Of a stretch of DNA of 64,000 nt, positions 30,377 through 42,062 are shown one piece after another. The notes below the pieces were generated by a model. That model was not told the origin of the DNA. It saw only the letters and a list, made by a program, of their open reading frames with translations, and did not search any database. The DNA comes from Sphaerolaimus hirsutus (Eukaryota > Nematoda > Chromadorea > Monhysterida > Sphaerolaimidae), in assembly GCA_964036195.1 (NCBI GenBank), contig OZ038456.1, positions 4,402,001 through 4,466,000 of the forward strand, read 5' to 3'. The position numbers and the translations under genes were made by a program. Numbering within the stretch: position 1 is the stretch's first letter; each line of letters starts with the position of its first letter.

Positions 30377-33300
30377 GGATGCCAGTCATAGGCAAGGTGG
30401 CGTGCATGCAGGACATGCAGCATGTGCAGGAAATGCAACGCGTGGCGGCGGACACGGACGACAATTCTAAATGTAATGAAAACGCCGATAATGAATCCGG
30501 TAATGACAGATTGGAACTTTATTGTACCGAATTCCGCCACCGGCTGGCAGCTACCCTTAATGCAGCAGACCCCGGTTCGTTAAATAATTGGGACAGACAT
30601 TTTTGGTAGAAATTGCATACTTTCTGCCCACCGCAGAAATCGATGCGAATGTCAACGAGCACGTTCTTGAATTTCTCGGCAGCGATTTCCCTGGCACGGC
30701 CGATTCTGTTCCATGAATCACAGCAAAGAGATTCAATCAGTGAATCTAATGATTGTGTACCCGTTACGTTGGAAAATAATATTATTAGTTTGCACACGGC
30801 TCAGATTGAGAATTTGTTCAGAATGGAAAAAATAGGTGAAACACATGCCTACACTTGCATAGGGGAAACGTTTGGCGGTGAGAATCGAAAAAACCAATGG
30901 CCCGCAAATTTTTGCTCATGTCAACATCGGAAATATTCCTACAAAAGTTGTTTTAGACACAGGCTGTACTAGAACCATTGTTCCAATTCAATTGCTACAA
31001 GAAATCAAAGCAAAGTCAAACTTAGATATAGATAAATTTCTGCGCCCTACAGACATGTTAAATGGGAAAACGTCCACGGGCACAATGTTTGAAATGCCCC
31101 TGTTCATGGAACACACATCCCCAATTTACAATGTACGACGCAAAGTAGTGGTGGTGTAGTGGTGGCATTAATTAACATGGATGACAAAGCAATGCCAGAA
31201 GTCTTGATAGGAACGGATGTCATGTCATTCCTTAAGTTGTCTTGGCTAGTTCCACTCACTCTAGAAAACCGAACAGAAATCACGCCGACAAAAGATGCTG
31301 CAACACAATGTCAATTCACAGATTTAGAGGAAAAATTTACAGAAAATTATGTGGAAAAAGTGTATTTGAAGAAAAAATTGTATGTGCCAGCTAAAGGTAC
31401 TGCTCAGGTGGCTATCACACATTCCCAAAAACCCTCAGGAATGACCCGCAATGATAGGAAAACTAGTTCCGCACTATATTCAAATGTAGGGGTGGAATTA
31501 CCAACAGAATTGGCTATGTACAACACGACTGCTTCTCTAAACACAACCAAACAAGCTTATTTGACCTAACACGGCTATGTTCAACAGCGGGGATTCACCG
31601 ATATTATTGCCAAAGGGTCACCAGGTAGCCACCGTTCAGGTGATCGAGAATAAAGATTTATTCAAGCCCAGCAAAAATTTTGGGAAAATTCTACAGAAGG
31701 CGGAGCATTCGGAAATTTTCGGGGCAACTTTAGAAGTGAATCATACTTGCATGAAGGCGATTGCTATACCAAAACCACTGGACATGATTGACTCTGTGCC
31801 AAGTGCCGCTAAGACAAAAGAAGAATGCTTGGACTTTATACTAGCCAATCTACCGAACAAAGATAGGATTACACTTTCAAACACTCAATCTGAAACATTT
31901 CAAATCGCAGAATTCCATGATATATTTTCATGCACTGAATATGACGTTGGCAACACACCACTTGTGTCCCATGTCATATTAACAGATCCTAAACATCCTC
32001 CAATCAAGCAAGCACCCTGATACGAACCTACACTCAAAAGAGAATTCATTCACAAAGCTAAAAATCAATGCTGCAAGAAGGGATAATTGAGCATTCTGAT
32101 GGCCCATGGGCGTCACCGATTACCATTGCCCCCAAAGGTGCTAATGATTGGCGCTTTTGCGTTGATTTTAAAATGGTAAATTTAATAACCAAAATTGACT
32201 CCTACCCACTGCCCAGAATCGGAGAAATTTTGGCAGAATTTGCAGGGCGCAAAGTGTTTACACCCATTGACATTCGCCATGGGTACTACAACGTAGCCCT
32301 CGCCGACAAGGACACGATGGAGAAAACGTCATTTGTGTGTAGCATAGGGCAATATCGCTACACTAGGCTCCCGTTCGGTACAGTGAATGCTAGAGCGACT
32401 TTCCAACGTCTCATGAATATAATGCTGGTCGATTTAAATGAGAATTTGTTCCGCACATGGATACGGGCATACATTGATGACATTTTGTGCTGCTCAGACA
32501 CAGTTGATGAACATTTAGGCCACTTGCGGAGGTTATTTTTGCGCCTATGCTGGGCGAACTTGCGCATGCAACCTAAAAAGTGCGATATTTTTGCCAGCAC
32601 TCTCAAATATCTTGGACACCAGATAAGTGCAGCGGGCATTTCACCCACACCTTCCAGAGTTGAGGCCATGACATCACTGCTGAAGGTGCACACCAAGCAA
32701 GAATTGCGCTGATTTTTGGGACAATGTGTCTATTATTCACACTTCATTCCTAGTTACAGTAGGATTTTTGCACGGCTTTATGCCGTATTAAAAGGAAAAA
32801 TTCCAAAACACGGCGAAACACCATTTGACTGGACAGAAGAAATGTTGGACGCGTGGGCCACTCTGAAGTATTGCATAGCATCACCACCGATTTTGGTACA
32901 TCCTGTCCGTAATACTAAACCATTCTAGACATCTAGAAACTGACGCTAGCGCCACAGGATTAGGTGCAGTTTTGTCACAATACGGTGAAGATGGTTTATT
33001 GCACCCACAATCTTTCATTTCCAAGCGCCTCACACATCCACATAATACTTTTTCGGCTGCAGAGTTGGAAGCGTTGTGTACTGCTTGGGCGGTGCACCGG
33101 TTGGCCTGATTTTGTAGAAGGCCAGCGACTAATTGTCATTACCGATAACTCAGGTATACACCAGGTGCTCAAGACACCGTTACATTCAAAACTTGAACGT
33201 TGGTTGATCTGGTTACAGGATAAAATAATCGAATTTGTCCACAGGCCAGGAAAGTTGAATATGGTTGCCGACGGTTTATCGCGAAATCCGATTACTGAGC

Positions 33301-33867
33301 CTGAATTCGGAAATGATGGATTGACTGAGGGAGTCGACCTAGTGAAAGGAATGGCTGCACACATGATCCAAACCGGGGCAAATTTTTCAGGTGACACTCA
33401 TCTCCAAAAAAACAGTTGCACTATCACATGACATCAATTGGCATGAAATCCAGAAAAATGTCCTGAAAGACCCTGAATTGTCTACCATAATTAGCCAATT
33501 AGTTGCTGATCCTCAAAGCATCCCACATGCAGTGCTAATTGATGAATTATTGTACTACCAAGTGGTAAGAAATTCCAATGAATATGCGATTTGGCCACCC
33601 AAAACATGGCAGGATGCATGTTTGGCTCAAGTGCACCTCGGGATATATGCAAGCCATGGCGTGCCAAAACGCACGATAGAACTACTTTGTCATTACTTTT
33701 CATGGCCGGGCTTGAAAAATGATGTTCCCAAATTTTGTGCAAACTGTACAAATTGTTTACAATTTTAAAAACACAGACTACATCCTGGCCCATTGGGAGC
33801 TGTAGAGACCCCCTCTCAGCCATTCGAAGTTTTACACATAGATACAATGCAATTGGAACATGACAAT
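30377..33867 (+). pseudogene. Ty3/Gypsy pol (protease, RT, RNase H, integrase start), multiply broken
   Basis: Protease: VVLDTGCTRTIVP within 30872-31159 and VLIGTDVM soon after. RT: 32068-32712 with RFCVDFKMVN, RLPFGTVNA and the catalytic YIDD at 32470-32481. Connection region 32713-32925, separated from RT by an in-frame TGA at 32710-32712. RNase H starts in another frame with TDAS at about 32939. Integrase zinc finger at about 33620-33770, followed by TAA and then VLHIDTM at about 33830, the first catalytic Asp region. At least five breaks: frame changes before 30872, near 31155 and 31570, the TGA at 32710 and further shifts in RNase H. The integrase core stops at 33867 where the LTR-like sequence begins. 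Confidence 0.88.
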
Positions 33868-34310
33868 TGTGATGAAGCCACCGGAATTAGCGACCTCTGC
33901 CACCAATTCCAGCAACTCCCAAGACCGTATTGAGCGACAGTCTTTAGAGTGGTTGGAATTTTCCTTGTAGCCAAACATTCACTTGCCGGCAGCCAATTAC
34001 GTTTATTTCGTTGTTTTGTGTTGGAAAGGGGGTTCAAGGATCGCAAAGCTAGCGAGCTTCCTAGTTGAAGTTTCTATCGCTAACTTATTTTTTTTTGTTG
34101 GGTCAATCTTGGTTCATAAGACTTGGGTCCAAAGACTTGGGGTCAGAAGACTGAAGTAAAAACTTCCAAAGTTGCAGAAACATGGAATTTGTATAGAAAA
34201 CATGGCTACAATAATTTCCTAAATACAATGCACAAATAAGATACTTTTAGCCTAAACAGTTGGCTTACGCAGCACATGTACACATTCAAATAAGTATGGT
34301 AATGAAACCG
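33868..34310 (-). repeat. LTR-like sequence, inverted copy of 8586-9053
   Basis: From TGTGATGAAGCCACC at 33868 onward, the plus strand matches the complement of 9053-8586 through many blocks (AGACCGTA, CTTTAGAGTGGTTG, GCTAGCGAGCTTCCTAGT, GTTTCTATCGCTA, AAACTTCCAAAGT, CAGTTGGCTTA), with one deletion of about 45 bases. Since polyA signals in the 8.6-9.05 kb copy point along plus, this one would be a minus-strand relic of that LTR, sitting in the Gypsy integrase. It could instead be the Gypsy LTR, with the 8 kb copy inverted. Beyond 34310 the similarity fades. Confidence 0.6.
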
Positions 34311-34859
34311 CGAGCAAGCTACTGCGCTGGCCACAGCTAACTGCAAATTGGCAGAGATGCGTGAAAATCCACCACGCCAAGCTGCGGCAGCATCCATTGG
34401 AACACAGACAGAAACTTCCATGTTTTCCACGGTTTGGGGTTTATCCAATTCTCGATAATTTTTGGCTAATTTTTAGATTTTTGCTATCACGCTATTTGAA
34501 TTTTCTACAATTGAATCAATGTCAACTCCATGCAACATTCAATCATTCACAAAATGCATGCTGGAATACTATAATTCCTACCCTTCAGTACGAAATTAGC
34601 TGAAATACTTCCTAAAATGCCCAATGTCCAAGACCAATCTCACCTAACCAACAGCTTACTCAATTCCATTTTTTGCAGTGCCGCACATTTGATCTTGCAA
34701 TTGCAATTTTTCACATTTTTCAAATACATTTTCACCTTAAAAAGCACTAAATCATGTTATTTTCCAATTTTATTGATTCCATACCTTGAAAAAGCCAATA
34801 TATTGAACCCCCTCAAGCCCCCCACCCACAAACAATTTTTTAGATAACTTTCCCTCCTT
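34311..34859. other. Unclassified; may hold the diverged remainder of the LTR
   Basis: AT-rich, no frame or recognisable repeat. It faces the poorly conserved U3 part of the other copy (7808-8585), but no alignment is visible. Confidence 0.25.
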
Positions 34860-35131
34860 CAATATATCTATGTCGCAACCTATGTCACAAGTCATTCAAA
34901 ACATTCAAACAATTTTTTATTCATCTGCGTGCTTCAAGCATGCATTGTTTTATGGCCTTGCATGCAAGATTCTGATTTTTTGTAAAAATTTTGTAAAATG
35001 GTTTCATTTTATTTTATTAATGAAATTTCAGAATAAAATAAAATAAAATAAAACATGAATAAAATACAATTTTAATAAAAATAAAATACAATTTTAGTAA
35101 AAAGAATTTTACTAAAACCAACCCTGCTCCC
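34860..35131. repeat. Family Q element, terminal part (inverted)
   Basis: Ends in AAAACCAACCCTG. Its complement matches the left end of the full copy at 36138 through ATTTTATTTTATT runs and the words AATCAGAATCTTGCATGCA. A small GGCGCC-type remnant follows at 35150-35215. Confidence 0.6.
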
Positions 35132-35215
35132 AGCACCATATTTCTTAGATGATAGTGGCGCTTGCAAACGGCACCATTGGTGCCTGGCGCCAATTTTTCT
35201 GGTGCTTTTTCTGAC

Positions 35216-36129
35216 CAGATAACTGTCATTTGCGTTTAAATTAAGGATTACCTAGTGTCCAGAAAATATTCAATCAATTTTCTTTGTTTTCAGCCCCCAG
35301 GTAAAAATAAAACAGAATTAATTATAATAAATACACAAAGGCTAAACAGCCATATCATGAAAGTTAACGATTTATTCCTCCATTTATTGGCGACAACAGA
35401 ATAGCTCCCACATTTGACACATGGCTTTTTGAATGAAGCTGACCACGGTTGGCAAAAACAAAGTAATAACAAAATAAATAAATAAATGGAAAATTTCAAA
35501 ATAAAAATAAAAATTGTTGACAATTTCGAATTTTTGTAAACATTTTGTAAAATTGTATACCAATTCATATTTTTTATTTATATTCATTTGTTCATATTAT
35601 ACTTTGTAAATTTTTTATCTGGTTGCTTGAGTTTCTACCTGTTTATTTGCGTAATTGGTGCCTGGTTGTTGCTTTCATTATTCTGATTGATATCTTATCT
35701 GTTTGGTTCATTTTTCCAGTGAGATGTGATAAATTTGAATGCAGCATGGAAAATAATAATGATAAAACATGCAACAAAAATTTCACGGCAAATTATCAAG
35801 GAATTTTTCATAAGCACACAGCATCACTTCAATCTCAAGGCACTCAGTGCCCATTGCATTTTCAAATTTTCGAATCTTTTTTTGCCATCGTTACTGTTAC
35901 TGACCATATTATGGGTGGGTCGCTTGCGCCCTCCCTAGGCAGCGAGGGATGGCGCTGGCGCGCCCACCCGAATAGAAGTGGTGCACACGTCTGGTCGCTT
36001 ACTTTTCCCAATATGTTTGTGCATTGCATAGTACCCGGGCACTATGCATGGAACTTTTTGCGATGTATAATATGCCCGGGTACTATCCTATGGTCGGGCG
36101 GGAATTATACTCGAAGACATACGGTACCG
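35216..36129. other. AT-rich stretch with family Q- and R-like pieces
   Basis: About 35470-35740 resembles the right half of family Q (ACAATTTCGAATTTTTGTAAAC). TTTTTGCCATCGTTACTGTTA near 35879 is a family R terminus. A 200-codon open frame here is AT-driven and shows no motif. Confidence 0.35.
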
Positions 36130-36137
36130 CTTATAAC

Positions 36138-37155
36138 CAGGGTTGGTTTTATAAAAATCATTTGTATACAAATTGTATACAAATTGTATAAAAATGTATT
36201 TTATTTTTATTTTATCCTTGGTTCATTTTATTTTATTTTATTTTATTCCAAAATAATAATAAAATAATAAAATGGACCATTTTACAAAAATTTTACAGAA
36301 ATTTTACAAAAAATCAGAATCTTGCATGCAAGGTCAGAAAAAATGTAATAATTAGACCTAAACATGAAAAATGTGTGACAAATTTTTCCATTACTTTGCA
36401 AAAGTTGCATGCAGTAGGTATTGTTAGCTAGTTGCAAGTGTTAAGTTACAATTATCGATAAGAATGGTTTGCATTTTCAGTAGAAGGATTACTGGAGTGT
36501 GCTGGGCGCATTTGTAAAACATCATGCAAAGTGTCAATTGTCATGACAAATGTAGTAAAGAGTCAATTGGCATCTCAAATGTCAAGCAAAGTATAATTGT
36601 CATGACAAATGTCGTGCAGAGTGTAAAATGTGTATCTGAATTTTATGTTTTGGTATCCAAACCTTATATTTTGGTATCCAAATCTTCTGTTTTTGTATCC
36701 AAATGTTCACATAAGATTTGGTTACAAAAACAACAAGATTAAGATACAAAAGATAAGATTTGGATACAATTTGCTTTACAGTTTCCACTTAAATTTATAT
36801 TTGTCATGACAATTGACATTTTACTTAACATTTTCATGAAAATTGACACTTTCCATTCCATTTCATATGACATTTTGACACTTTACATGGCTTGGGACTG
36901 CCCCAGCTCCGCGAATGAACAGGTTGAACTATAAACAACATAAAAAATTTTACAAAAAATATGAATTTTTATACAATTTTTACAAAAATATGAATTTGTA
37001 TACAATTTTACAAAAATTTTACAAAAATTTGAATTTTTATACAATTTTTATTTTTATTTTGAAATTTTCCATTTTATTTTATTTTATTTTATTCTTCAAT
37101 TTTCCCTTTTATTTTTATTTTATTTTTATTCTTTTCTGAGATTTTGCCAACCCTG
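36138..37155. mobile_element. Family Q (hAT-like) element, TSD CTTATAAC
   Basis: Termini CAGGGTTGG and CCAACCCTG, exact duplications CTTATAAC at 36130-36137 and 37156-37163. The ends carry (T)TTTATTTTATT and TACAATTTTTACAAAAA blocks. It shares the terminus of family B but not its body. A family H-like piece (about 36490-36905, ending CTTGGGACTG) lies inside. Confidence 0.85.
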
Positions 37156-37436
37156 CTTATAACGCACGGAAATGGAAATGGCAGTCACATACGTTTTGCA
37201 CCATCTCTAGAACCTACTAATGACATTCGAAGCGTCGCGTCGACCAAATTACAGTTGCCAATCTGTCAGTCCCTGCATAGCGCCTGGTAACCTAGGCATC
37301 GGTGTTTACGGCATTTACGTCGGTGACGTTTGCCATTGTTTGACACTTACTGTAGGAGCGTTATTATTTTCCAACTTTGTGTGAGTTCACGCGCCCGTCA
37401 TCATTTTCCGACTACCGTACCTATTTCTTCTGAAAA

Positions 37437-37503
37437 ATGGTGTTAAAAAACAACCTGTGGCTGGTGATTATCTGGGTGAATGTTGTAGTGAATCCGTCTT
37501 GGG
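37437..37503 (+). CDS. Likely first coding exon (signal peptide) of a secreted protein
   Basis: ATG 37437 opens 22 codons with a basic start and a hydrophobic core (LWLVIIWVNVVV), then Pro-Ser-Trp and a consensus splice donor GTGAGT at 37504-37509, leaving phase 1. This is the usual form of a signal-peptide exon. The CCP exons downstream on the same strand (44196 on) also use phase 1 and need a signal peptide, so this may be their first exon, but the link is inference: no exon between has been found. Confidence 0.45.
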
Positions 37504-37627
37504 GTGAGTCTAATAAACTGAATGTTCAGCGTTCGTACTTTTCAAATTCTGCTGAATCTTAATTAAAATGGATGTTCAGTAACACATTTTAAGTTCAGCA
37601 TTCAGCATGTTTTGTTGCATGTGACTA

Positions 37628-37780
37628 ACGATGGCAAACCCTGCGGAAAAAAAGTATTTAAATTTTTAAGTGTTTTTTTCTCAAATGAATTTTTTTATTT
37701 TTGGCAGTTTTCGAATCTATTTGCGCAGTTTTCGAATTTTCATGGTTAGTTTTCATTTTTTTTAGTGAAAAAGTGTTGAA
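37628..37780. repeat. Family R terminus, AT-rich
   Basis: TAACGATGGCAAACCCTGCGG followed by AAGTATTTAAATTTTTAAGTG and TTTTCGAATTTTC blocks; the same words occur inverted at 10455-10600. The other end was not found. Confidence 0.5.
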
Positions 37781-38125
37781 TTTGAAGCTTAGAATAGCCC
37801 TGGAGCAAACAAATGTGTGTGAACCCAATATATGGGGCCACACAAGCAGTACAAATCCGTGTGCTCCAAATGGTTGGGGATCACAAAAATTTATGTGTGC
37901 TCTCCCGGCACATGATGCGCGAATGATTACAAAACTGATCAGCCATTCGCCCTGTTGTTGGATTTGTGAATGATTTTTTGATGCGCAGGCGTTCAATTTA
38001 GGTGCAAAGAACGCGTCGTTACCTTCATGGTTTCGGTTGGTCAAATAGGTCAGTTTGAAAAAAAAACATCAAGTGTATTGGTCTGTCGCGAATGTTTTTA
38101 CCGTCTCGCATTGGTGTGTCCTGGA

Positions 38126-38391
38126 TAGTGATGTGAAAAGCGCCAGAACTTTGGCGCCAAGAGCCAAAAGTGCCATATGGCGCTTTTCAGACCCCAAGCG
38201 CCAAGCGCCAGCGCCAGGCATTTTGTTCCTGGCGCCAGTCAGAAATGGCGCCAAGCGCCAAAAGCACCATGGCGCTTTCCATGGGCATGGAACCAAATGC
38301 CAATGGCACCACATCAAAATAGCACTAGGCGCCAAAAGCGCCATGGCGCTTTTCGCTTTGGCGCCAGCGCCATGTCGCTTTTTAATCACTA
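38126..38391. mobile_element. Family E short element, 266 bp, TSD GTCCTGGA
   Basis: TAGTGATG at the left, AATCACTA at the right, exact duplications GTCCTGGA at 38118-38125 and 38392-38399. The body is GGCGCC/AGCGCC words with no AT-rich interior, unlike the long copy at 12843. Confidence 0.9.
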
Positions 38392-38509
38392 GTCCTGGAC
38401 GGCGTTTCAGCTATATTTATACTCCGGCTGAAACATCACAAATCAGGACGATCCAATGCGAGACACTCCTTAAACGGCAAAAACTTTTGTGACAAGCCAA
38501 TAAGCCCTT

Positions 38510-38592
38510 TGGCGCTTGGCGCCCAGTTTCCGAATGGCGCCATGGCGCCATTGGCGCCTGGTGCCCTTTTTTCTGGCGCTTTTCCATCACTA
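38510..38592. repeat. Family E right end
   Basis: GGCGCC block ending TTTTCCATCACTA at 38592; left end missing. Confidence 0.65.
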
Positions 38593-38736
38593 CAGGTGAG
38601 ACAAAGTACTATTTTCTTCACTTTCAATAACTTGTATTGCCTCCAAAAACACAAAAATGGTCAAAAAATGGAAATCAATAAGTTTTCTTGCTCAACACAC
38701 AAGGGTAAGTAAGACTGGTTCTTTGTGCTTTGGCAT

Positions 38737-38850
38737 TTTGTCGTGTTGCATTCGTGTTTTGTCTGTGTTGCATTGATGTTTTGTCCGTGTTGCATTAATG
38801 TTTTGTCTGTGTTGCATTGATGTTTTGTCTGTCATGATTACCATAATGCA
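38737..38850. repeat. Tandem repeat, 22- to 23-bp unit x about 5
   Basis: Units of the form GTTTTGTCTGTGTTGCATTGAT with few changes. Confidence 0.8.
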
Positions 38851-39074
38851 ACACATGCAACACCGTTAAAAATGAGATCTCAATGTGATTCTGATCATTT
38901 TAAGTGTTCAGTGGTGAAATCATACAGTTTTTTGTCATAATATTTTCTTTTGTTTCATCCATACTGCATCACAATATGAAACCAAACAGGTAAATATTTA
39001 TAAAAATGTTACAGAACATTGCTCTTCTATAAACGCTTCTGTGATGCTTCTACAGGCTGAAAGAGTGACTTTTT

Positions 39075-39278
39075 TGTTGGCGCCATTTTGGCGCCTGGTG
39101 CCATTTTGGCGCCTGGCGCCATTTTGGTACCTGGCGCCATTGTTTCTGGCGCCATTTGGTGCCCGGTGCCATTTGCATTTTCTCTGGCGCCCTTTGGCGC
39201 CCGGCGCCAATTTTTTGAATGGCGCCATGGCGCCATTGGCGCCTGGTGCCATTTTTCCTGGCGCTTTTCCATCACTAG
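39075..39278. repeat. Family E right end with interior piece
   Basis: GGCGCC block ending TTTTCCATCACTA; upstream words (CTTCTATAAACGCTTCTGTG) match the interior of the long family E copy. A further right end of the same type lies at 39395-39481. Confidence 0.7.
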
Positions 39279-39394
39279 TACAATCTCATTGATTTTTGTT
39301 ACATGTGCAATCAATATCTCTTGTCAATCAAAAGTTACATCGGTAACAATAACTGCAGCCCAAATAATCGCTGCTTGGCACCCATTTTCAGTGG

Positions 39395-39481
39395 CGCCCT
39401 TGGCGCTTGGCGCCCACCTTCTGAATGGCGCCATGGTGCCATTGGCGCCTGGCGCCCTTTTTTCTGGCGCTTTTCCATCAC
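39395..39481. repeat. Family E right end
   Basis: GGCGCC words ending CCATCACTA at 39481. No left end. Confidence 0.65.
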
Positions 39482-40007
39482 TAGTTAGAACAGTGTTTAT
39501 GCCGTCTAGGTACTTATAAATATAAGTCTATAGAATCTTATATAATACATGGCGGTTTTTATGTCGATTGTCAACGCGGCAGAACAGATGCCCCTGGGTC
39601 GTGGGAACGGGTCAATGTAAAGAAAGGCCGCGTGCAGCGGGTCAATGTAATGCACACAATAGGTATTACATTACGTATATATATAATGGGTTGATATAGT
39701 CCTCATAACTCAAGGACTGTCGGGCGATATAGTCCTCGAGGACTATATCATCCCCCGGGGGAAGATGTCCATGGGGGGATAAATACCTGTAATCGAAGGA
39801 AGGGGGGGGATTGTATTCTGTTGTATTCACGTTGGCCGATGTTCGATGATTTTGATGTCATTTGACTATATATATTGAATTTTGGGGAGGGTACTTCGAC
39901 TAAATTCGTCATACGAATTTTTCCAGCTACGACGAATAAGTTTCCTCGAAAAATCCCCCTGTCCTGAGATAGGGGATCCATAAAAAAGTACTATCCTAAT
40001 GGCCGAT
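39482..40007. other. Unclassified; scattered family A-like words
   Basis: Holds AGGACTATATCATCCCCCGG and CCTCGAAAAATCCCCC-like words, and an imperfect palindrome around 39715-39770. No gene seen. Confidence 0.3.
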
Positions 40008-40278
40008 CTGGGGCCAGTTCCGCAAGTGGAAAAGTTAAGAGTTAAAACTTGAGTAAAATGACAAATGACAAGTTATTAGTAAAGTTAAGAGTTAATAGTT
40101 GAGTAAAAACGACAAATGATTTTACTCAACTCTTAACTTTTAACTTTACTCTTAACTTATCATTTATCATTTTACTCAACTCTTAACTTTTAACTTTACT
40201 CTTAACTTATCATTTATCATTTTACTCAACTCTTAAGTTTTAACTCTTAACTTTTCCACTTGTGGAACCGGCACCTGG
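40008..40278. mobile_element. Family J foldback element (TTAAGAGT-rich)
   Basis: CTGGGGCCAGTTCCGCAAGT at the left and ACTTGTGGAACCGGCACCTGG at the right are inverted, with arms of AAGTTAAGAGTTAAAA-type words meeting in the centre. No target duplication seen. Two more copies at 61571-62560. Confidence 0.75.
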
Positions 40279-40645
40279 ACGATTAAATTTTAAGCTCAAT
40301 AACTTGGCCACTCTGGGTCGATTACGACCGTTCAACAGTTAAACTGGCTCGGACAACCTGGGCATCATCAGGTGAAATAGCATCGGCAGCGCTGACGCAG
40401 ACTCGGCTGCGAACGAACACGACTGTGCGATATGGTGTGCAGTGCACGAACTTTGCCACGCCTATGCGTACAATTACAGAAATGGGTCGTGCAATGGCCT
40501 TAGCGCTGCTTTGGGCGAGGAAGTGGGAAGCAAAGATTCTGAGCCTGTCCAGCTTTGTCATACTATAGGCAGGTTTTACGACACATTTGAGGTGTTAAAT
40601 TCTAAAAGTCGACTAGTCCAAATATTAACAATTTCGACTCAGGCC
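40279..40645. other. GC-richer unclassified stretch with an 87-codon open frame
   Basis: On the plus strand a frame is open from about 40303 to a TAG at 40564, with a composition unlike the AT-rich surroundings. It shows no motif and no splice sites I trust. It may be host unique sequence or an unknown repeat. Confidence 0.25.
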
Positions 40646-41330
40646 TAGGGTTAGAAGAAACCGTTTTTTAAACGCCATGTTTTTTTAAAAAACAACGTTT
40701 TTTTATAAATTTTAAACGTTTAAAAAAACAACGTTTTATTAAAAGCTCCCAGATATGGCCTTGTATCAACATATATAGGTAGGTATATCAGACAAGTGGC
40801 AATACTCTGTGATGTTATATATGACCAAATAATGGCTGTGAAGCAATGGGATAGCATTATAAGTGGTGATTTGTGTCAAAAATGTCCATTTTTTGTCAAC
40901 GTGTTCGTATATCAGCCTTATAGTCAAATGTTCATGACTTCAGGTGAAGTTTGGCATGGAATAGTGATCAAACAAGGTTATAAAAGGAGGTTGTTACTTT
41001 GGGAGTGATGTTACACACTGTGGAGGTACATGGAAGCACATTACCTGAATATAATATACGACAGCAACATATGACGGCTTATTAACACATGGTAGCACAT
41101 AGAAATGGATGCTTTGATACTAAAAAATGCCACAAAACCAAAAAAAACAACCACCAATGTCAATTTGTGCGTGAAATTGTGTGCTTGCATGCAAAATTTT
41201 TGCAAAATACCTAGTGCTTAGTACTAAAAATTTCAGCCAATGTTTAAAAAAACGTATTGGACATCATGTTTTTAAAAAAGAAGAAGGGTTTTTTTTTAAA
41301 TAATAAACGTTTAAAAAAACATCAGCCTAA
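40646..41330. repeat. Family B element, diverged termini
   Basis: Starts TAGGGTTAG and carries the AAACG/CGTTT end blocks and the full interior core, including ATATATAGGTAGGTATATCAG and TGTGATGTTATATATGACC. The right terminus is degraded and no duplication is visible. It holds the empty site (ATGGTAGCACATAG) for the family C insertion seen at 17258. Confidence 0.75.
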
Positions 41331-42062
41331 CTTGGGTACTGAAAAAAATACCGGTACTTACTTGTGTACCTTTTTACGACCACACACTACCAAAAACAAA
41401 ACAGTGAATGATAAAAATTTATTTCATAGATTTATAAAAAAATATGGAAAAAAGGAACCAAAATACAAGAAAACACCAAAATGTACAAAAGATACAGTTT
41501 CACCTGCTCTATCACATACAGCAAAAAGTTACTGCTATCAATGCTGTGTTTTTACAGTGAAAACTTATTTATGTTTGTGCTTTTTTTATAGTTTTCATCA
41601 GTGTCTTACACAAAAGGAAAAAGTTTTCATCAGTGTCTTACACAAAAGGAAAATACAGAAAATTCAATGTGAAATTGCTTGATCTCATTGCCATCACAAT
41701 GTGAAAACAAAATTGAGTTTTCACACACGGTGAAAACTGGTGTGTGTAGGGTCATTATGATAGTGTCAAATTTAACATTTGTGGGGAAAATGCAAAAAAA
41801 AATTGGGCTAGAAGTTGACAAGTCCACTTTGTTTTGGCCTAAAAGTCGACAGGTCCACCTTGTGCATCCTTTTTTGTGAGGACAAGATAGCAAGAAACAT
41901 GTGGGCAGAAGTCCACTGACAATTTGGCACATTATTGTCATTATGTGGAACTTAATGGTAGGCATGAGAGAGCCATATTGGACACGCAGCACCGGCCATG
42001 AATTGAAAGTGAAGCTTAAAATGCGATTTACTCAAAATCACATTTTGTGGACACGTCGGCTT
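41331..42062. other. Fragments of families C and G, remainder unclassified
   Basis: ACTTGGGTACTGAAAAAAAT (41330) recurs at 44130 within family C-like sequence. GTTTTCACACACGGTGAAAACTGGTGTGTGTAGGG (41717-41751, here given in two halves: left GTTTTCACACACGG, right GGTGTGTGTAGGG) is a family G terminus. 41760-42060 shows nothing. Confidence 0.4.

Noticed and set aside
35623..36267. 214-codon plus-strand frame
   Set aside because: It crosses a family R-like piece and the start of a family Q element and has no motif; AT-rich chance openness is likelier.
37701..37973. Cys-containing 90-codon frame with PCAPNGWGSQKF
   Set aside because: It looked faintly like an extracellular module, but it starts in family R repeat sequence, lacks splice sites and does not fit the CCP pattern.
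39715..39770. Palindrome around GAGGACTATATC as a regulatory operator
   Set aside because: It is more simply a decayed end of a family A-like element.
41257..41682. 141-codon Lys-rich frame
   Set aside because: It begins in the A/T runs of a family B end and continues through repeat fragments; composition explains it.
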